NCBI GenBank assembly: GCA_900553265.1 | Contig: USDD01000017.1 | Span: forward strand, 1 to 34,597 | Direction of reading: 5' to 3' | DNA: 34,597 bases | Origin: an uncultured Eubacteriales bacterium | GTDB taxonomy: Bacteria > Bacillota > Clostridia > Christensenellales > Aristaeellaceae | In this document: positions 31,136-34,597 of the stretch, one piece after another | How the letters are laid out: every line of letters starts with the position of its first letter | Position numbering within the stretch: the stretch's first letter is position 1 | The notes under the pieces: generated by a model | What the model was told of the DNA's origin: nothing | Database searches by the model: none | The model's input: the letters and a program-made list of their open reading frames with translations, nothing else | Position numbers and translations under genes: made by a program

Positions 31136-32641
31136 TCACTCGTCAATGCCGAACACCCGCGCGCCCGCGTCGCCGAAGCGCCCGACGATTTCTTCCTCGG
31201 TGCGGTCGTCGAAGGGCAGCACCGGCGGCTCGGCCGCCTCGTTGGCTCCGTACTGGCCCAGCGTCTGCCCCAGCGTCTGGACATAGATGTTGCGCGCCAT
31301 CTGCGGCAGACTTTCCTGCTTCTTCGTCACCAGATGCAGCATGCGCTTTCCCGCGCGGTCGAACAGATTGTCGTGGATGCGAAAGTTCTCCGCCGTGTTT
31401 TCGTAGCTCCAGCCCTTGATGTGCGCCGGCGTGTCCTTGTTGTGGCGCTGATTGCCCCAGCCATAGCCGGAGAAGCGCAGCATGTTTCCGCAGATTTCGA
31501 TATCCGACATCCTGCTGTCGCCCGGCTCGGTCTTTTCCAGAAAGTACTCGATGGAATAGACGCAGTTCTCCACCAGATTGTCCCGATAGAGCACGTGCTT
31601 CATCGAATACTCGCGCCCGAAGGTGGAGACCTGATGCGTGATGCCCGCGTCGTAGACCTGATAGACCCAGCAGTCGGACACCTCGTAATCGTCGCAGCCG
31701 CCGTAGATCTCCACGCCGTTGCCATAGCGCGTCACCGTGCCGCGCCCGCCCTCGGGATAGTTCGGATCGGTGCCCAGATAGTGCTGAATGCTGCCGCCGA
31801 TCCATCCGATTTCGCAGTGGGTCACGTGCAGCCCCTTCACGCAGCGCCCGCCCGCCGCGACGGCGTGCTCGCCGGTGTACTTCAGGCAGAGGTTGTCGAT
31901 GCGCACGTCGGCGTTCTCCCCCACCACGACCAGATGGCGCCTGGCCAGCAGCTCGATGGAATCGAACACCGCACCGGGATTGCCCGCGTCGCAGCGCAGA
32001 TAGAGATCGCCCAGGCTGTCCGGCCCGAGCTTCGGAATGGGAAAGTGCTCGCCCCGGGACGGCTCCTCGGTCAGCACGTCGTCACAGCGGCAGAACAGGT
32101 CGAGGTCCTGCGTCATCTCCCGCCGCATGTCGAATTCCGTCTCCGGATCGTCCCGGCAGACGAATCTGCCGTTTAAATAGGATGGAATCAGCTTGCGCGA
32201 ATGGTGCCGGCCCTCGTTGAACACCAGCGTGCCCGCGTCCAGCGTCTTTTTCGTGCAGTGCCAGATGTGCTTTTCCGCGTCCCAGAGCTCCCACAGCGCG
32301 GGATCGGCCAGATTCCAGTCCCATGCGTACAGCTTCGGCTTGTCGCCCTCGCCATAGGCTCCGTAGGTCACGCCCGGACGGGTTCTCAGCTGGCCGCGAA
32401 AGACATCGCCCCGGCGCAGCAGCAGGCCGTCGCCAGGCTGAAGCGCGGCGCGTCCGGCGCGCGCGAGGGTTTTCCACGCCGTCTGCGGCGTATGGCCGTC
32501 GTTTTCGTCCGCGCCGTCCGCGGAGAGATAGCAGCGCTGTCCCGTAATTTCCAGCGCGTCCGGCGAATGGAGAATGGCCTGCCGCCGCGCCTCCGCCGCC
32601 GCGTCCAGCCGACTCAGGAACTCCGGAGTTGCCTTTTGCAT
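31136..32641 (-). CDS. Right-handed parallel beta-helix protein (polysaccharide lyase/hydrolase-like)
   Basis: 501 residues with no signal peptide. The start (YLSADGADENDGHTPQTAWKTLARAGRAALQPGDGLLLRRG) is the typical opening of secreted or surface parallel beta-helix proteins of the pectate-lyase-like class. The middle has repeated rungs of the type NLCLKYTGEHAV..., THCEIGWIGG, DCWVYQVYDAGI, DNLVENCVYSIEY, ICGNMLRFSGYG. These folds act on acidic polysaccharides as lyases, hydrolases or epimerases; the activity is not readable here. ATG follows AGGAGG. It is 211 bases downstream of the GH99-like gene; with the ABC permease the three suggest glycan use. Lack of a signal peptide argues for action on imported oligosaccharides. 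Confidence 0.8.
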   Translation of the reverse strand: MQKATPEFLSRLDAAAEARRQAILHSPDALEITGQRCYLSADGADENDGHTPQTAWKTLARAGRAALQPGDGLLLRRGDVFRGQLRTRPGVTYGAYGEGDKPKLYAWDWNLADPALWELWDAEKHIWHCTKKTLDAGTLVFNEGRHHSRKLIPSYLNGRFVCRDDPETEFDMRREMTQDLDLFCRCDDVLTEEPSRGEHFPIPKLGPDSLGDLYLRCDAGNPGAVFDSIELLARRHLVVVGENADVRIDNLCLKYTGEHAVAAGGRCVKGLHVTHCEIGWIGGSIQHYLGTDPNYPEGGRGTVTRYGNGVEIYGGCDDYEVSDCWVYQVYDAGITHQVSTFGREYSMKHVLYRDNLVENCVYSIEYFLEKTEPGDSRMSDIEICGNMLRFSGYGWGNQRHNKDTPAHIKGWSYENTAENFRIHDNLFDRAGKRMLHLVTKKQESLPQMARNIYVQTLGQTLGQYGANEAAEPPVLPFDDRTEEEIVGRFGDAGARVFGIDE

Positions 32642-32852
32642 GTTCTTCCTCCTGAATGGTCGTTGAAATGGCCGAGGAGCGGCCCGGGAGAACGCTCTTC
32701 CGAACCGCCCCTTTCGTTTTTGATGATCCGCCGAGCTTCAGCGCGCCGCCTCCGACGGCGCGTCCTTCACGCAAGGCGGCGCACAGACCGCAAAATTCCG
32801 GGTCCCGCACAGTCTCATCCGCGGGAAATGCGTTGACGCCTCTCCCGCCGGA
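32642..32852. other. Intergenic gap with a GC hairpin
   Basis: This gap separates the GH99-like and beta-helix genes. It holds a 7 bp stem CGCGCCG/CGGCGCG (32742-32762) without a T-run and the ribosome binding site of the beta-helix gene. I see no clear promoter and no gene. Confidence 0.5.
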
Positions 32853-33956
32853 TTATTCACAGAACACGCGCCGGATCGCCTCCAGATACCCATACCCATA
32901 CAGATCGTCGGGTTCGAGATAGCTGCTCTCCGTCCACTCGTTCCAGCTGTTGATCGTTATCAGCGGCGGCTGCTCCGGATGACGGTCGGCATATTCCTTC
33001 GCTTTACGAAGGGCTTTTTCGATGTTTTCAGGAACACAGTTGCGGAGAATTCCGTCGACACGGCCGACAAAGCGCGGATTGTTATCCCAGCCTACGCTCA
33101 CATGCGGGAAGTATGGAAAGCCCAGCTTCTTTTCCAGCCTCTCCATTTCTTGGACGACGTCGGGCAGCACGTCTTCATAATCGCGATCGATGTTCACAAA
33201 ATGGCAGTACTGATAGTGGGTGCAGCTGTCAAAGCCGATTGAGTCAAACTCCTCCACAGGAACGTCCTTCTCTCCATCGACGCCGCTGAGATTCAACGCC
33301 TTTCCACTCCAGAGGGCAAACTGAAGATGCAGTCCCGGCAATCCCGCCTTCGCGCACGCCTCCCGGAACCATCGAATGGCATCCGCCGTCTGCTCCACGC
33401 CTCCAAGTCCCCTGACAAGATTCGGGACGTCGTAGATCATGAACACCGGCTTTCCGTCAATCGTGTAATAATTGGGAAGCCTGAAGTACTTCTCAATCAC
33501 GCGATTCATCGCACGCTCAAATTCTCTCCGGTCCACATCCCCGTTCCACACGATGGTATCGAAATCATGCGAATTTCTCTTGTCCCACGTCACGCCTGCA
33601 TTGTGGTTCGCCCACATCAGGTAAAACTTCATTTTCCCATTGTTCTTTGCGCCCAGGAAGCCGTCGTTCAGGCAGTTCTCCAAAAAAGGCCTTCTATCGA
33701 ACCAGTACCAGTCATAGATGAAGACATTCACGCCATGGTCGACGGCCGCTTCGATTTCCATCTCCATGACATACGGATCCGCTTCGTTGACATAGCCCCA
33801 CAGCGGCCTGCGCGGCCATGTATGCCCCTCGAATTTCTTTGTCGCCGTTCTTACCGATTGCCATTCGCCAATTCCCTCCGGCCAGAAAATGCGGGTTCGA
33901 GGTTCGTCTCCCGTGTATGCGGGCCAGATATAAGCGGCCACATCGTATCTGCTCAT
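32853..33956 (-). CDS. GH99/WbsX-like glycoside hydrolase-type protein
   Basis: 367 residues. The N-terminal YDVAAYIWPAYTGD, then VFIYDWYWFDRRPFLENCLND, FYLMWANHN and the C-terminal LITINSWNEWTESSYLEPD form the pattern of WbsX-like proteins, a GH99-related barrel found in polysaccharide loci and in mannan-type glycan use. Catalysis is likely on an endo-mannose or related linkage, but this is inferred. The start is the ATG at 33954-33956, 7 bases after GGAGG; an ATG five codons upstream would bury the site. It lies 24 bases after a sugar ABC permease gene, and codon use is less GC-rich than in most of the window. Confidence 0.85.
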   Translation of the reverse strand: MSRYDVAAYIWPAYTGDEPRTRIFWPEGIGEWQSVRTATKKFEGHTWPRRPLWGYVNEADPYVMEMEIEAAVDHGVNVFIYDWYWFDRRPFLENCLNDGFLGAKNNGKMKFYLMWANHNAGVTWDKRNSHDFDTIVWNGDVDRREFERAMNRVIEKYFRLPNYYTIDGKPVFMIYDVPNLVRGLGGVEQTADAIRWFREACAKAGLPGLHLQFALWSGKALNLSGVDGEKDVPVEEFDSIGFDSCTHYQYCHFVNIDRDYEDVLPDVVQEMERLEKKLGFPYFPHVSVGWDNNPRFVGRVDGILRNCVPENIEKALRKAKEYADRHPEQPPLITINSWNEWTESSYLEPDDLYGYGYLEAIRRVFCE

Positions 33957-33980
33957 TTTATTTCCTCCCATCTGTATTCC

Positions 33981-34547
33981 TCAGCCCTTCACGCTTCCCA
34001 TTACAAGGCCCTTCATAAAATACTTCTGAACAAAGGGATAGACGGCCAGAACGGGCAGCGCGCCGATGAATATCTGCGCGGCCCGCAGCGTTCGATCGGA
34101 CACCTTGCCCAGCTCCTCCAGCTGCGATGACGTCATTCCCATGATCGTGGTCTGATCCATGACCACGACCATATTGCGCAGGTAAGTCTGAAGCGGATAA
34201 TTGTCCGGGGACTTCATGAGAATCAATCCGTCAAACCAGCTGTTCCAATGGCCCACCGCCACAAACAGCGTCAATGTCGCCAGCGAGGGCAGCGACAGCG
34301 GCAGGTATATATTAAACAGAATCCTCGCCTCGCCCGCGCCGTCCACATACGCCGCCTCATTCAGTTCCTTCGGCAGCTGACGGAAGAAATTCAGAAGAAC
34401 AATCACATTATAGACCGGCACTGCGCCGGGAATAATGACTCCCCATATCGTATCCATCAGACCGGTCTGCCTTATAACAGTATACCACGGAATCAGGCCG
34501 CCTGAAAAGATCATCGTGAAAAAGAAAAACCATGCATACGCCATGCG
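33981..34547 (-). CDS. Carbohydrate ABC transporter permease (MalG/LplC-type), 5' end missing
   Basis: The last 189 codons of a sugar ABC permease. The EAA loop that docks on the ATPase is complete (ELNEAAYVDGAGEARILFNIYLPLSLP), with four or five membrane segments around it and the family's C-terminal FVQKYFMKGLVMGSVKG. The subtype with GGLIPWYTVIRQ and a long outer loop resembles LplC/YtcP permeases. The upstream end is cut by adapter sequence at 34548: any open frame starting MYKRQ beyond that point is artificial. The full gene should have about 100 more codons. It and the following GH99-like gene probably form one operon for import and breakdown of an oligosaccharide. Confidence 0.92.
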   Translation of the reverse strand, partial: RMAYAWFFFFTMIFSGGLIPWYTVIRQTGLMDTIWGVIIPGAVPVYNVIVLLNFFRQLPKELNEAAYVDGAGEARILFNIYLPLSLPSLATLTLFVAVGHWNSWFDGLILMKSPDNYPLQTYLRNMVVVMDQTTIMGMTSSQLEELGKVSDRTLRAAQIFIGALPVLAVYPFVQKYFMKGLVMGSVKG

Positions 34548-34597
34548 CTGTCTCTTATACACATCTGACGCTGCCGACGAGCGATCTAGTGTAGATC
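34548..34597. other. Nextera sequencing adapter, not genomic
   Basis: 34548-34566 is CTGTCTCTTATACACATCT, the Tn5 mosaic end. 34567-34580 (GACGCTGCCGACGA) completes the reverse complement of the Nextera read 1 adapter. 34581-34588 (GCGATCTA) is an 8-base i5 index, the reverse complement of TAGATCGC (index 501), and 34589-34597 (GTGTAGATC) begins the P5 sequence. The genome part of this window therefore ends at 34547. Confidence 0.98.

Noticed and set aside
30921..31139. A 72-codon minus-strand frame between tetR and the beta-helix gene
   Set aside because: It crosses both the promoter and the terminator-like hairpin and lacks a ribosome binding site at its start.
32742..32762. Terminator after the GH99-like gene
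   Set aside because: The 7 bp GC stem has no T-run on either strand.
1..34597. CRISPR array, prophage, insertion sequence or tRNA genes
   Set aside because: I looked for regular spaced repeats, transposase or integrase motifs and tRNA arms on both strands and saw none.

Overview
The window looks like a metagenome-assembled contig from a GC-rich member of the Bacillota, most likely a gut-type Clostridia. This is inferred from consensus SigA-type promoters (TTGACA/TATAAT), strong AGGAGG ribosome binding sites with many GTG and TTG starts, a single-membrane style envelope gene set, and families such as TAXI-TRAP, CotH/VTC/DUF4956 and an ABC-F ATPase. Nearly all genes lie on the minus strand; only an XRE regulator and one small membrane-anchored protein are on the plus strand. 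I saw no tRNA, rRNA, CRISPR array, prophage or transposase. The last 50 bases are Nextera sequencing adapter, not genome.

Left part (1-11.9 kb): the first codons of purA; an ABC-F ATPase with a perfect consensus promoter and a long leader; a 260-base palindrome-rich intergenic element; an uncharacterised ferritin-like diiron-type protein; guaB; then a three-gene unit of small membrane protein, FGGY sugar kinase and a membrane-tethered sigma-like protein. A divergent XRE regulator overlaps the 3' end of hemW. lepA, a YcxB-like protein and hemW form one unit with its own promoter.

Middle part (11.9-23.7 kb): a TAXI-type TRAP transporter (binding protein, then fused permease), followed by a seven-gene operon transcribed polA-coaE-lytic transglycosylase-family 5 solute-binding protein-serine hydrolase-proB-proA. 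That operon has a promoter before polA and a strong terminator after proA. Genes overlap or are 12-16 bases apart, so DNA repair, CoA and proline synthesis are tied to cell-wall and envelope proteins.

Right part (23.7-34.5 kb): a small anchored LEA14-like protein converges on a four-gene cluster (CotH kinase with three lamin-tail domains, VTC polyphosphate polymerase, DUF4956 membrane protein, second lamin-tail protein). A TetR regulator with its own palindromic operator lies just upstream. Beyond it are a parallel beta-helix protein, a GH99/WbsX-like protein and a sugar ABC permease, which look like a glycan-use locus with lower GC than the rest.

The most interesting items are the CotH-VTC-DUF4956-lamin-tail cluster, the structured element at 2167-2424, the ABC-F leader with a hairpin that would hide its ribosome binding site, the orphan ferritin-like protein, the membrane-tethered sigma-like protein, and a possible small RNA or attenuator between tetR and the beta-helix gene.
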